From positions 1 through 64,000 of the forward strand of contig NZ_JAJFOW010000002.1 in NCBI RefSeq assembly GCF_020731285.1: DNA of 64,000 nt. Reading direction: 5' to 3'. Under the pieces are notes generated by a model. The model was given only the letters and a program-made list of their open reading frames with translations, was not told the origin of the DNA and did no database searches. The DNA comes from Cohnella baijiui. Its GTDB lineage: Bacteria > Bacillota > Bacilli > Paenibacillales > Paenibacillaceae. The translations under genes were made by a program, and so were the position numbers. This document shows, in pieces, positions 8,590-14,990 of the stretch; the stretch's first letter is position 1, and every line of letters begins with the position of its first letter.

Positions 8590-9039
8590 TTAAGGCAAGC
8601 GTCCTTCGCGCAGCAGCCCGATCGCTTTGTCGATCCGTTTTTGCCTCGTTTCGTCGGTTTTCGCTTCCTCGATCGGCATGACGAACCTGCGTTTGTTGCT
8701 GTAGGACAATCCCTCGAAGAACGCCTGGGCGCCCGGCTCTCGGCCCAACGCTTCCTGGAAGTCGGCCGGCAGCGCCAATACGCGGGCTTCGGTGTCGGGC
8801 TCGATCTCGACCTCCAGCTTGTCCCCGGCCGCGATGCCGGCTTTCGCCCGGTGCTCGGCGCTGACGGGGATCAAATAGCGTCCGCCCATCACGCCTATGG
8901 TCGTACGGTACGTATGGTCGCGGAGCGTGACGCGGATGGCCGGGCGCTTGCCTTGCCCGAGTGCCTCGATGATCGCTTCCGGAACCTCGATGCCGGTGGC
9001 TGTCTTTCCGCTCGCCAGAAGTTCAGCTTCGAATTTCAT
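8590..9039 (-). CDS. DUF1905/YdeI-type protein (OmdA domain)
   Basis: 149 residues. The first 90 form a DUF1905-like barrel (GIEVPEAIIEALGQGKRPAIRVTL...YLIPVSAEHR). The last 50 match the bacteriocin-protection/OmpD-associated helical tail (FFEGLSYSNKRRFVMPIEEAK...RIDKAIGLLREGR). Homologues are cytosolic and of uncertain function; some are linked to stress or bacteriocin tolerance. Its start overlaps the stop of the alpha/beta hydrolase gene by four bases (ATGA), so the two form a coupled pair. Confidence 0.82.
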   Translation of the reverse strand: MKFEAELLASGKTATGIEVPEAIIEALGQGKRPAIRVTLRDHTYRTTIGVMGGRYLIPVSAEHRAKAGIAAGDKLEVEIEPDTEARVLALPADFQEALGREPGAQAFFEGLSYSNKRRFVMPIEEAKTDETRQKRIDKAIGLLREGRLP

Positions 9040-9869
9040 GGTAGACCTCCTTGATCTGTGTTGGTGGGTTCTCCATCTTGGAAAAACTGCCGAAGAGCCG
9101 GCGCCAGTGCGGCAGGCTTGACGATGTGCGTTTGTCCGGGGAGGCTGTCGAGGCGCGCGTTAGGCAGCGCCTCGGCTAGCGCCCGCATCCCGTTTTGCAT
9201 CCAAGCCGGACTTTTGCCTCCTGCGATCACGAGCGTGGGGACGCGGACCCCGGCCCATCGGCGCAAGCTGCTCGCGTCGCCCCGTTGATGCTCAATCGTC
9301 AGGCGCGTATCGTATGGCAGCGTATGGGCGACGGCTTTGAGCTTCGACCAGGCCGGCATCAGCGGCATCAACGCCACCACGGGGGCGGGAAGTCCCACGC
9401 CGCGGCGCATGAAGTGCTTGATTGCAGCGCCTCTGCGCTCCGCCCGGACGTGCGCCTCCATTTGCGCCGCGTAATGTTCCGGTACGGGCGACCGGCTCCG
9501 GTCGACGACGAACGGCGCCTCGTACAGCGCCAGCTTGCGAATGCCGGGAAGCCGCATGGCCGACTCGAGCGCCAATGCCGCTCCCGACGAAATTCCGTAA
9601 ACGAACGCCGATCCGCCGGCTTCCCGGATCAGCGCGGAGAGGTCTTCGACCTCCCGCTCCACCTCGTACGCGGATTGGTCCCCGCTGTCACCGCGCCCCC
9701 TCCGATCGTACGTGAATACGGTGTAGTACGGTCGAAGCAGTTCCGCGAGCGGTCCGTTCGGTCCGTGCGAACGACTGCATAGCGCGCCGTCGATCAAGAC
9801 AAGCGGCGGCCCGCTTCCCTCCGATTCGTAAGCGATGGTCGTGCCGTCTTCCGAGATAACGCGTTTCAA
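9036..9869 (-). CDS. alpha/beta hydrolase
   Basis: 277 residues, starting at TTG 9869 with AGGGGG eight bases upstream; no ATG is available near the N-terminus. The alpha/beta fold is recognisable from the oxyanion strand PPLVLIDGAL, the TYDRRGRGDSG turn, nucleophile elbow YGISSGA (S94) and a late GQTHIV histidine. Substrate unknown. It overlaps the DUF1905 gene downstream. The divergent MarR gene starts about 300 bp away. Confidence 0.87.
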   Translation of the reverse strand: MKRVISEDGTTIAYESEGSGPPLVLIDGALCSRSHGPNGPLAELLRPYYTVFTYDRRGRGDSGDQSAYEVEREVEDLSALIREAGGSAFVYGISSGAALALESAMRLPGIRKLALYEAPFVVDRSRSPVPEHYAAQMEAHVRAERRGAAIKHFMRRGVGLPAPVVALMPLMPAWSKLKAVAHTLPYDTRLTIEHQRGDASSLRRWAGVRVPTLVIAGGKSPAWMQNGMRALAEALPNARLDSLPGQTHIVKPAALAPALRQFFQDGEPTNTDQGGLP

Positions 9870-9922
9870 CCCAAAAACCCCCTAGGTATGGTTAGTCGGC
9901 TTTCGCGATTACGACTGACTTA

Positions 9923-9950
9923 ACTATACGACGAACGGCAGGAGCCCCAA
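9923..9950 (-). promoter_or_regulatory. promoter of the alpha/beta hydrolase operon
   Basis: Minus strand TTGGGG (9950-9945), 16-bp spacer, TATAGT (9928-9923), about 54 bp upstream of the TTG start. Confidence 0.5.
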
Positions 9951-10153
9951 TCGACAGACGGTCGAATTTTTTCAAATAAATCTGGTAAATCCGAACAAAA
10001 GATTGACTCTCGCCCAAAATGATAGGCAATCCTTTCCTGCATGTCAACCGATTCCCTAATCTAAGAAAGGAATGAGTGCCAAAGGAGCGGCGACGATTTC
10101 CGCATTTTTGATCGGATCCCATCGGAAGAAGCGTAGACCGGGCCTGCCTATGC

Positions 10154-10159
10154 TATAAT
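10154..10159 (+). promoter_or_regulatory. -10 box directly before the MarR start (leaderless transcript?)
   Basis: TATAAT at 10154-10159 is separated from the ATG at 10166 by only six bases, so transcription would begin at or next to the A of the start codon. No Shine-Dalgarno sequence lies upstream. The -35 region is poor. Confidence 0.55.
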
Positions 10160-10165
10160 AGTCCC

Positions 10166-10636
10166 ATGAGACCGCCTCCATACGAACCCATCCCCGGCGA
10201 CTTGAACGTCGCCGAATTGACCTTCGCGCTCGAAGCGCTGACGAGAATCTTGATCCGACTGCCTACCGAGGGGAAGCTCAGCTTCACGACGTTGTCCGTG
10301 CTGCATACCCTCACTTTGAAGAGCCCGATGCGGCTCACGGAGCTGACCGCCACCGAGCAGGTCACGCAGTCGGCCGTCACCCAGCTGGTCACCCGGCTGG
10401 AGCGAGACGGGCTGGTGGAGCGCCGATCCGATCCGAACGACGGACGGGTCGTCCTCGTGCATATTACCGAGCAAGGCGCGAACTTGATCCGTTCCCGCCG
10501 CTTGGCGCGCGCGGGCGGACTCGAGAAGTTCGCGGACGTGCTGACGCCGGCGGAACGGCAGGCCGTCGCCGCCGCCATCCCCGCCCTGAAGCGATTGTCC
10601 GAAATCGGGAACGAAGCGCCCCCCTCCTCGATGTGA
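10166..10636 (+). CDS. MarR family transcriptional regulator
   Basis: 156 residues with a winged helix-turn-helix: LSFTTLSVLHTLTLKSPMRL, the recognition helix TQSAVTQLVTRLERDGLV, and the wing ERRSDPNDGRVVLVHITEQG, which is the DxRxxxxxLT-type signature. It is followed on the same strand by the epoxide hydrolase gene, whose promoter contains an inverted repeat that could be its operator. It may also control the divergent hydrolase pair. The start appears leaderless. Confidence 0.9.
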   Translation: MRPPPYEPIPGDLNVAELTFALEALTRILIRLPTEGKLSFTTLSVLHTLTLKSPMRLTELTATEQVTQSAVTQLVTRLERDGLVERRSDPNDGRVVLVHITEQGANLIRSRRLARAGGLEKFADVLTPAERQAVAAAIPALKRLSEIGNEAPPSSM

Positions 10637-10680
10637 TCGTTGACGATTTCGAAGGAGCGGGGGTTTCTTTTCCCTTTTTA
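10619..10680 (+). terminator. terminator overlapping the end of the MarR gene
   Basis: CCCCCCTCCTCGA (10619-10631) pairs with TCGAAGGAGCGGGGG (10649-10663) and is followed by TTTCTTTTCCCTTTTT. The 5' arm overlaps the last MarR codons. Confidence 0.75.
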
Positions 10681-10683
10681 TAT

Positions 10684-10712
10684 TAGACACTTATATAAAT
10701 TATTGATATAAT
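10684..10712 (+). promoter_or_regulatory. promoter and probable MarR operator of the epoxide hydrolase gene
   Basis: TAGACA (10684-10689), 17-bp spacer, TATAAT (10707-10712). An inverted repeat TTATAT-N9-ATATAA (10691-10711) covers the spacer and -10 box, where a MarR dimer would block RNA polymerase. Confidence 0.65.
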
Positions 10713-10771
10713 TTCCTCATCTTATCCGGTCTTCGCGTTTACCCTCGCGAGATCGTCAAGGAGGATCACCG

Positions 10772-11998
10772 ATGTCCGAAGCTCCCTTCGCATTGACCCC
10801 CCATCCCATTCATATTCCCGAAGAAACGCTCGCCGATCTGGCGCGCAGGCTCCAAGCTACCAGGTGGCCGATCGACGCCGGCAATGAGGACGGGTATTAC
10901 GGCGTTCGGCGGGACGATCTGGAGAAGCTCGTCGACTATTGGATCCACGGGTTCGACTGGCGCAAGTCCGAACGGGCGATCAATGCCTACGAGCACTACC
11001 AGGTCGAAGTGAACGGCGTCCCCGTCCACTTCATGCGCCGGCCGGGCAAAGGGCCCCGTCCGATTCCGCTCATCCTGTCCCACGGGTGGCCTTGGACATT
11101 TTGGCACTGGTCCAAAGTCGTCGATATGCTGGCGGACCCGGCCGCCTACGGGGGCGATCCGGCCGACGCCTTCGACGTCATCGTCCCTTCGCTGCCGGGC
11201 TTCGGTTTTTCCGCTCCGCTATCCCGCCACCCGGACATGAATTTTTGGAAGATCGCCGACCTTTGGCACGGGCTGATGACGGATGTTCTCGGTTACGAGA
11301 AATACGCGGCGGCCGGGTGCGACGTCGGGGCGCTCGTGACCGGACAGCTGGGGCACAAATACAGCGGCGAGCTCTACGGCATCCATATCGGCTCCGCCCT
11401 CAAGCTGAACTTTTTCACCGGGGAGCGCGCCTGGGATTATGCCGCGGGACGCCCGATCCCGGACGATCTGCCCGCGCCGATCCGCTCCGCCATCCTGCAG
11501 CTCGATCGCCGCTTCGCCACGCATCTCGCCGTGCACGTCCTCGACCCCGGTACGCTCGCTTACGGGCTGAGCGACTCGCCGGTCGGCATGCTCGCCTGGA
11601 TCCTGGAGCGCTGGGCCAGCTGGAGCAATCATGACGGCAATTTGGAGCAAGTGTTTTCCAAGGACGACCTCCTTACCCATGCTACGATTTTCTGGGCGAA
11701 CAATACGATCGAAACGTCGATTCGCATGTATGCCAACGCGAACCGCTATCCGTGGACGCCCTCGCACGATCGATGGCCCGTCGTCGAAGCCCCGACCGGA
11801 ATCACCTTCGTCGGGTACGAAAATCCGCCGGGCATTTCGACCGAACAGCGCGTCCCTCACTTTCTGGCCAGCGACCGTGCCCCCTGGTACAACCACGTGA
11901 ACGTCACCGCCCATGAAGCGGGAGGCCACTTCATCCCGTGGGAAATCCCGGACGCGTGGGTGTCGGATTTGCGCAGGACGTTCCGCGGACGCAGGTAG
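10772..11998 (+). CDS. epoxide hydrolase (EHN domain + alpha/beta hydrolase)
   Basis: 408 residues. The N-terminal EHN segment (HPIHIPEETLADLARRLQATRWP) is the hallmark of microsomal-type epoxide hydrolases. The hydrolase domain has the oxyanion motif HGWPW (about 104-108), nucleophile D184 in AAGCDVGA (the family more often has GGDWG) and the catalytic histidine H386 in EAGGHFIPWE. Such enzymes add water to epoxides through an aspartyl ester. AAGGAGG precedes the ATG. Its promoter carries a MarR-like operator, suggesting induction by a small hydrophobic compound. Confidence 0.88.
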   Translation: MSEAPFALTPHPIHIPEETLADLARRLQATRWPIDAGNEDGYYGVRRDDLEKLVDYWIHGFDWRKSERAINAYEHYQVEVNGVPVHFMRRPGKGPRPIPLILSHGWPWTFWHWSKVVDMLADPAAYGGDPADAFDVIVPSLPGFGFSAPLSRHPDMNFWKIADLWHGLMTDVLGYEKYAAAGCDVGALVTGQLGHKYSGELYGIHIGSALKLNFFTGERAWDYAAGRPIPDDLPAPIRSAILQLDRRFATHLAVHVLDPGTLAYGLSDSPVGMLAWILERWASWSNHDGNLEQVFSKDDLLTHATIFWANNTIETSIRMYANANRYPWTPSHDRWPVVEAPTGITFVGYENPPGISTEQRVPHFLASDRAPWYNHVNVTAHEAGGHFIPWEIPDAWVSDLRRTFRGRR

Positions 11999-12026
11999 GC
12001 GGAGCGCAACCAACGCCGATCGTCAT

Positions 12027-12056
12027 AATCAGAAATAATCAGAAATAATCAGAAAT
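12027..12056. repeat. three tandem AATCAGAAAT decamers
   Basis: Three exact 10-bp copies ending at the -35 box of the Cfr leader promoter. The 10-bp period places them on one face of the helix, so they could be protein-binding sites, or be a simple repeat at the island edge. Confidence 0.7.
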
Positions 12057-12084
12057 TGAAATGTGATATTGATTGTGCTACAAT
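12056..12084 (+). promoter_or_regulatory. promoter of the cfr leader transcript
   Basis: TTGAAA (12056-12061), exactly 17 bp, then TACAAT (12079-12084) with an extended TG two bases upstream. The leader peptide starts 27 bp after the -10 box. Confidence 0.8.
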
Positions 12085-12110
12085 GCCAGTAATTCATCTA
12101 GGGGAGTGAA

Positions 12111-12179
12111 ATGAATAATGTAATATTTCTTGCTTCATTAACGAATGATAAAACAACAACTGTTTTATTTTTTTGTTAA
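12111..12179 (+). CDS. first leader peptide of the cfr gene (22 aa)
   Basis: ATG at 12111 is preceded by GGGGAG and encodes a 22-residue peptide beginning MNNVIFLASL and ending TTTVLFFC. Codons 6-9 (12126-12135) form the first arm of a hairpin whose second arm also belongs to an antiterminator. This is the geometry of a ribosome-mediated attenuator: where the ribosome pauses in this peptide should decide whether the terminator at 12266 forms. Too short for standard gene calling. Confidence 0.75.
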   Translation: MNNVIFLASLTNDKTTTVLFFC

Positions 12180-12309
12180 GCAAGAAAGTTACTTATTCTC
12201 TTCCCTCAAATCAAATAACAAATTCTAATCGATTCATTGGGTTAGATTTTCGCATTTGTTTATTTGAGCTACAAGAAGGATAACTTTCTTGTAGCTCTTT
12301 ATTTTTTAT
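12126..12309 (+). promoter_or_regulatory. transcription attenuator of the cfr gene
   Basis: Three mutually exclusive pairings are visible. Arm 1 TTTCTTGCTT (12126-12135) pairs perfectly with arm 2 AAGCAAGAAA (12178-12187). Arm 2, as CAAGAAAGTTA (12181-12191), also pairs perfectly over 11 bp with TAACTTTCTTG (12281-12291). The latter overlaps the 3' arm of an intrinsic terminator, GAGCTACAAGAA (12266-12277) with TTCTTGTAGCTC (12286-12297) and a TTTATTTTTT tail. A ribosome stalled early in the leader would hide arm 1, free arm 2 and prevent termination. A ribosome reaching the stop at 12179 would cover arm 2 and allow termination. Confidence 0.82.
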
Positions 12310-12339
12310 GGAGTCATTTTGATGAGGAGGTCGAAATCC

Positions 12340-12450
12340 ATGTTTGAAATTGTAAATGTTCATGTGAACCGTTCATTGTCCGTTGGTACGGTTCACGATC
12401 AAAATAAACGGATGCCGGAGCATTATCCATCTATCGATAGATGCACGTAG
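12340..12450 (+). CDS. second leader peptide of the cfr gene (36 aa)
   Basis: ATG at 12340 follows a strong GAGGAGG and starts MFEIVNVHVN. The frame ends at TAG 12448-12450. It lies after the attenuator terminator and before the methylase. Its RNA contains GTGAACCGT/ACGGTTCAC (12364-12372 with 12388-12396), a perfect 16-bp palindrome (12428-12443), and TGCCGGAG (12413-12420), which can pair with the arm that sequesters the methylase ribosome site. A regulatory leader peptide is more likely than a functional protein. Confidence 0.65.
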   Translation: MFEIVNVHVNRSLSVGTVHDQNKRMPEHYPSIDRCT

Positions 12451-12503
12451 CGGCTGAAGCTGCAAACCTATGGAGTTTCTATTGTAGTTGGTTAATGTAG
12501 ATG

Positions 12504-12528
12504 TTAAGTACCTTTTTTTGGTGCTTAA
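12504..12528 (+). promoter_or_regulatory. hairpin TTAAGTACC-T7-GGTGCTTAA in the cfr leader
   Basis: A 9-bp imperfect inverted repeat (one mismatch) with a seven-T loop, between the second leader and the methylase ribosome site. It lacks a T tail after the stem, so it is not a normal terminator. It may be part of the folded leader. Confidence 0.5.
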
Positions 12529-12532
12529 GGTA

Positions 12533-12557
12533 TTTTCTCCGGCACAAGAGGAGAAAA
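12533..12557 (+). promoter_or_regulatory. hairpin sequestering the cfr ribosome binding site
   Basis: TTTTCTCC (12533-12540) and GGAGAAAA (12550-12557) form a perfect 8-bp stem containing the GAGGAG Shine-Dalgarno of the methylase (start 12560). The 5' arm can instead pair over 8 bp (CTCCGGCA, 12537-12544) with TGCCGGAG at 12413-12420 in the second leader, which would release the site. This resembles translational attenuation of erm genes. Confidence 0.72.
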
Positions 12558-12559
12558 AC

Positions 12560-13594
12560 ATGAAATCAACTTCGAAATACGAAATGATTCAACATATCTT
12601 GATCGAATTGAAACAACCCGCCTATCGGTTTCAACAAATCATGGATGCGATCTTCAAGCAAAGAATGGACGAATATGACAGAATGACCATGCTCCCCAAG
12701 GGGATCAGAAACGAATTAATAAAGAGCCTTGGCGAACGCGTTTTGAACTTGACCCCCGTCATGCAAAAGACATCCAGCCAAGTGAATAAAGTGCTTTTTT
12801 CCATTCATGGCGGCGAACACATCGAAGCCGTCCAACTAAGCTATGAGCGCGGCTGGAAATCCTATTGTATTTCCAGTCAGTGCGGATGCGGATATGGCTG
12901 TCGCTTCTGTGCTACAGGCACAATCGGACTGAAACGGAATCTAACCGCCGATGAAATTACCGATCAACTGTTGTACTTTCATTTAAACGGTCAAGCTTTG
13001 GATAGTGTTTCGTTTATGGGCATGGGAGAGGCGCTTGCCAATCCTAATCTCTTCGACACGCTTAAGATTCTAACAGATCCGCGAATCTTCGGTTTGGGAC
13101 ATCGAAGAATTACGGTTTCCACCATCGGAATTTTGCCGGGCATCGATCGTCTGACCAAAGAATTTCCACAGGTCAACCTGACCTTTTCGCTGCACTCTCC
13201 GTTCGACGAACAGCGGAGCGCGCTAATGCCCATTAACAATCGGTTTCCGCTGCATGATGTGTTGAACAAGTTGGATGAGCATATTCGTCATACAGGTAGA
13301 AAAGTTTATATCGCGTATATATTGCTTCGAGGCGAAAACGATTCAAATGAGCATGCGGAAGCCATTGCTGCTTTGCTCAAGCAAAGAGGTCCTTGGGAAC
13401 ATTTGTATCACGTCAATTTGATCCCCTATAATTCAACTGACGTGACCCCTGAAAGCTATCGTCAATCGGACAAAGATCGGGTTCATAAGTTTGTCGGCAT
13501 CTTACAGTCCAAGGGAATCAAAGTCACTGTGCGAACGCAATTCGGAACGGACATCGATGCAGCATGCGGTCAGCTATACGGGCACAACAAGTAA
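12560..13594 (+). CDS. cfr: Cfr-family 23S rRNA A2503 methyltransferase (radical SAM)
   Basis: 344 residues, full length for the RlmN/Cfr family. The radical-SAM cluster motif is C110-x3-C114-x2-C117 (CGYGCRFC). The two catalytic cysteines are C103 in SYCISSQ and C336 in DAACGQLYG. SFMGMGEALAN, STIGILPGID, NLTFSLHSP and RKVYIAYILL are close to Cfr rather than RlmN, so C8 methylation of A2503 and resistance to phenicols, lincosamides, oxazolidinones, pleuromutilins and streptogramin A is the expected activity. I use the ATG at 12560 with GAGGAG seven bases upstream; the frame is open upstream to 12488 but that part is leader RNA. It is AT-richer than its surroundings. Whether it acts as Cfr must be tested. 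Confidence 0.9.
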   Translation: MKSTSKYEMIQHILIELKQPAYRFQQIMDAIFKQRMDEYDRMTMLPKGIRNELIKSLGERVLNLTPVMQKTSSQVNKVLFSIHGGEHIEAVQLSYERGWKSYCISSQCGCGYGCRFCATGTIGLKRNLTADEITDQLLYFHLNGQALDSVSFMGMGEALANPNLFDTLKILTDPRIFGLGHRRITVSTIGILPGIDRLTKEFPQVNLTFSLHSPFDEQRSALMPINNRFPLHDVLNKLDEHIRHTGRKVYIAYILLRGENDSNEHAEAIAALLKQRGPWEHLYHVNLIPYNSTDVTPESYRQSDKDRVHKFVGILQSKGIKVTVRTQFGTDIDAACGQLYGHNK

Positions 13595-13658
13595 ATTGCA
13601 GTGAAATTACTGTAAAGGAGAATGAATGTTGTCTCATCTTACAATCACCCATGTTCGA

Positions 13659-13713
13659 TTCCATGCAAAGACAGAGATTTGGTGATATTTGCATGGAATA
13701 ACCTCATCACCAA
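13659..13713 (+). promoter_or_regulatory. interlocking inverted repeats (possible pseudoknot) before the CD3324-type gene
   Basis: TTCCATGCAAA (13659-13669) pairs perfectly with TTTGCATGGAA (13688-13698). TTGGTGAT (13679-13686), in that loop, pairs perfectly with ATCACCAA (13706-13713) beyond it. The two stems interlock as an H-type pseudoknot or are alternatives. They lie 50 bp upstream of the next start codon, in a 170-bp gap with no terminator. Confidence 0.55.
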
Positions 13714-13764
13714 TCATGCTGGCTTTGCTACTTGAGATATTTTTGATTCAAGGAGTGAGTCTAC

Positions 13765-14031
13765 ATGAGATATATTAACGCGAATGAGATTCTCCCTAAA
13801 GATTTGGTTGAGAAATTGCAACATTTTGTACAAGGTGAATATATCTATGTTCCCGCATTAAAGGATCAACATAAACATTGGGGAGAATTATCCGGTTTTC
13901 GTGAAGAGATCGATAGGCGAAACGTTGAAATCATAAAAGCATATATGTCAGGTAATACGATTCAAGAAATTGCAGATGCTTATTACCTTTCTGTGTATGC
14001 GATCAGAAAAATCATTTATAACAAATCCTAA
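13765..14031 (+). CDS. CD3324 family small DNA-binding protein
   Basis: 88 residues starting at ATG with AAGGAGTG upstream. The pattern NANEILP...LQHFVQGEYIYVPALKDQHKHWGE...FREEIDRRNVEIIKAYMSG matches the CD3324 family. Residues 56-85 form a helix-turn-helix similar to the Mor transcription activator (TIQEIADAYYLSVYAIRKII). Function is not established in any homologue I know. It lies between the Cfr gene and the extra L4 gene and could be a local regulator. Confidence 0.75.
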   Translation: MRYINANEILPKDLVEKLQHFVQGEYIYVPALKDQHKHWGELSGFREEIDRRNVEIIKAYMSGNTIQEIADAYYLSVYAIRKIIYNKS

Positions 14032-14051
14032 TTAATAACGCTACGCTGTCT

Positions 14052-14090
14052 AAAGATGATCCCTGTTCTCACACGGGACCATCTTTTTTT
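14052..14090 (+). terminator. terminator after the CD3324-type gene
   Basis: AAAGATGATCCC (14052-14063) pairs with GGGACCATCTTT (about 14075-14086, one mismatch), followed by a run of T to 14090. It separates the Cfr unit from the L4 unit. Confidence 0.78.
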
Positions 14091-14107
14091 ATTGTCCCCA
14101 GTTAGGT

Positions 14108-14197
14108 TATACCAAACATTACAGAATCGTTTGGTATATAGTTTATGCGATTTCTGTCTGCTACTTTTATAACCATGGTTCTTCTAACATGTAGCAG
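14108..14197 (+). promoter_or_regulatory. leader region of the extra L4 gene with two dyads
   Basis: A perfect 10-bp inverted repeat TATACCAAAC-N11-GTTTGGTATA (14108-14138) is followed by CTGCTAC (14158-14164) pairing with GTAGCAG (14191-14197) around the palindrome AACCATGGTT (14171-14180). The second dyad ends eight bases before the ribosome site of the L4 leader peptide. The first could be an operator. I found no convincing promoter boxes. Confidence 0.5.
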
Positions 14198-14217
14198 GGC
14201 AAACGGAGGTTAAAAGA

Positions 14218-14310
14218 ATGGATGAGATTGTAAATATACAAAAAATGTTCATCAACGCGTTTTCTAGTGCAAGGAAGCTTTTACCGTGGATGCGAGTGCC
14301 GATCTCGTGA
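14218..14310 (+). CDS. leader peptide upstream of the extra L4 gene (30 aa)
   Basis: ATG at 14218 follows GGAGG and opens a 30-codon frame (MDEIVNIQKMF...LLPWMRVPIS) ending with TGA 14308-14310, 26 bp before the L4 start. The strong ribosome site, short length and position mirror the leaders of the neighbouring cfr gene. Drug-dependent stalling is a reasonable guess, but no L4 ribosome-site sequestering hairpin is obvious. It could also be a real small protein. Confidence 0.55.
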   Translation: MDEIVNIQKMFINAFSSARKLLPWMRVPIS

Positions 14311-14336
14311 AAGATTAGGATCTGGAGGAAAGAATC

Positions 14337-14960
14337 ATGTTGAATGTTACGATTTTTAATATGGATGGGATGAATGTCGGTGAAATGGAGCTTGAAGAAT
14401 CCATTTTCGGAATCATTCCCAATGAATCGGTTATGCATGATGCAGTAGTCAATTATTTGGCCAATCAACGCAGCGGAACACAATCTGCATTAACGCGTGG
14501 CGAAGTTAGAGGCGGCGGCAGAAAACCGTATAAGCAGAATAAAATCGATAAATCTAGAGCTGGTTCGATTCGTATGCCGCATTGGCGTGGCGGAGGTATT
14601 GTATTTGCTCCTAAACCTCGCGACTACAGCTACAAAATCAATAAAAAAGTGAAGCAGCTTGCTCTAAAATCTGCATTATCCAGCAAAGTACTGAACAAGG
14701 AATTCATTGTCGTCGACGAGATCACGTTAGAAAATTACAGGACAAAGTCTATAGTAGCAATGCTTAGTGCTCTTGGATCAGAGAAAAAGGCGCTCATCGT
14801 TACCCCTTCGACAAATCCATTTGTTTGTAAAAGCGCAAGTAACATTCCCGGTGTAGAAACCGCCGTTGCCGATTCGCTTCATGTATACAACGTTCTGAAT
14901 TGTGATCAATTAATCATCGCTAAAGAAGCGGTCGCCATGATTACGGAAATGTACGCTTAG
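14337..14960 (+). CDS. rplD: stand-alone divergent ribosomal protein L4 (second copy)
   Basis: 207 residues, the normal bacterial L4 length, aligning end to end with L4 (FGIIPNESVMHDAV, EVRGGGRKP, GSIRMPHWRGGGIVF, PRDYSYKINKKVKQLALKSALSSKV). The housekeeping gene lies in the S10 operon, but here no ribosomal neighbours exist, so this is an extra copy. The tip of the tunnel loop is rewritten: residues 63-74 read KPYKQNKIDKSR, where normal L4 has KPWRQKGTGRAR. The GTG triplet at 69-71, a known macrolide-resistance hotspot, is KID. GGAGGA lies 10 bases upstream. Placed beside Cfr, it is likely a resistant replacement L4, though this is inference. Confidence 0.88.
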   Translation: MLNVTIFNMDGMNVGEMELEESIFGIIPNESVMHDAVVNYLANQRSGTQSALTRGEVRGGGRKPYKQNKIDKSRAGSIRMPHWRGGGIVFAPKPRDYSYKINKKVKQLALKSALSSKVLNKEFIVVDEITLENYRTKSIVAMLSALGSEKKALIVTPSTNPFVCKSASNIPGVETAVADSLHVYNVLNCDQLIIAKEAVAMITEMYA

Positions 14961-14990
14961 TTTAAACAAACAAAGAAAAGTCACATTTGA

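Noticed and set aside
12560..13594. RlmN housekeeping methyltransferase
   Set aside because: The leader-regulated, isolated context and Cfr-specific stretches (SSQCGCGYGCRFCATG, MGMGEALAN, DAACGQLYG) fit Cfr better. A final decision needs a phylogeny including the genome's own RlmN.
13765..14031. Prophage Mor-type activator, hence a prophage
   Set aside because: The helix-turn-helix is Mor-like, but no phage structural, integrase or lysis genes occur in the window.
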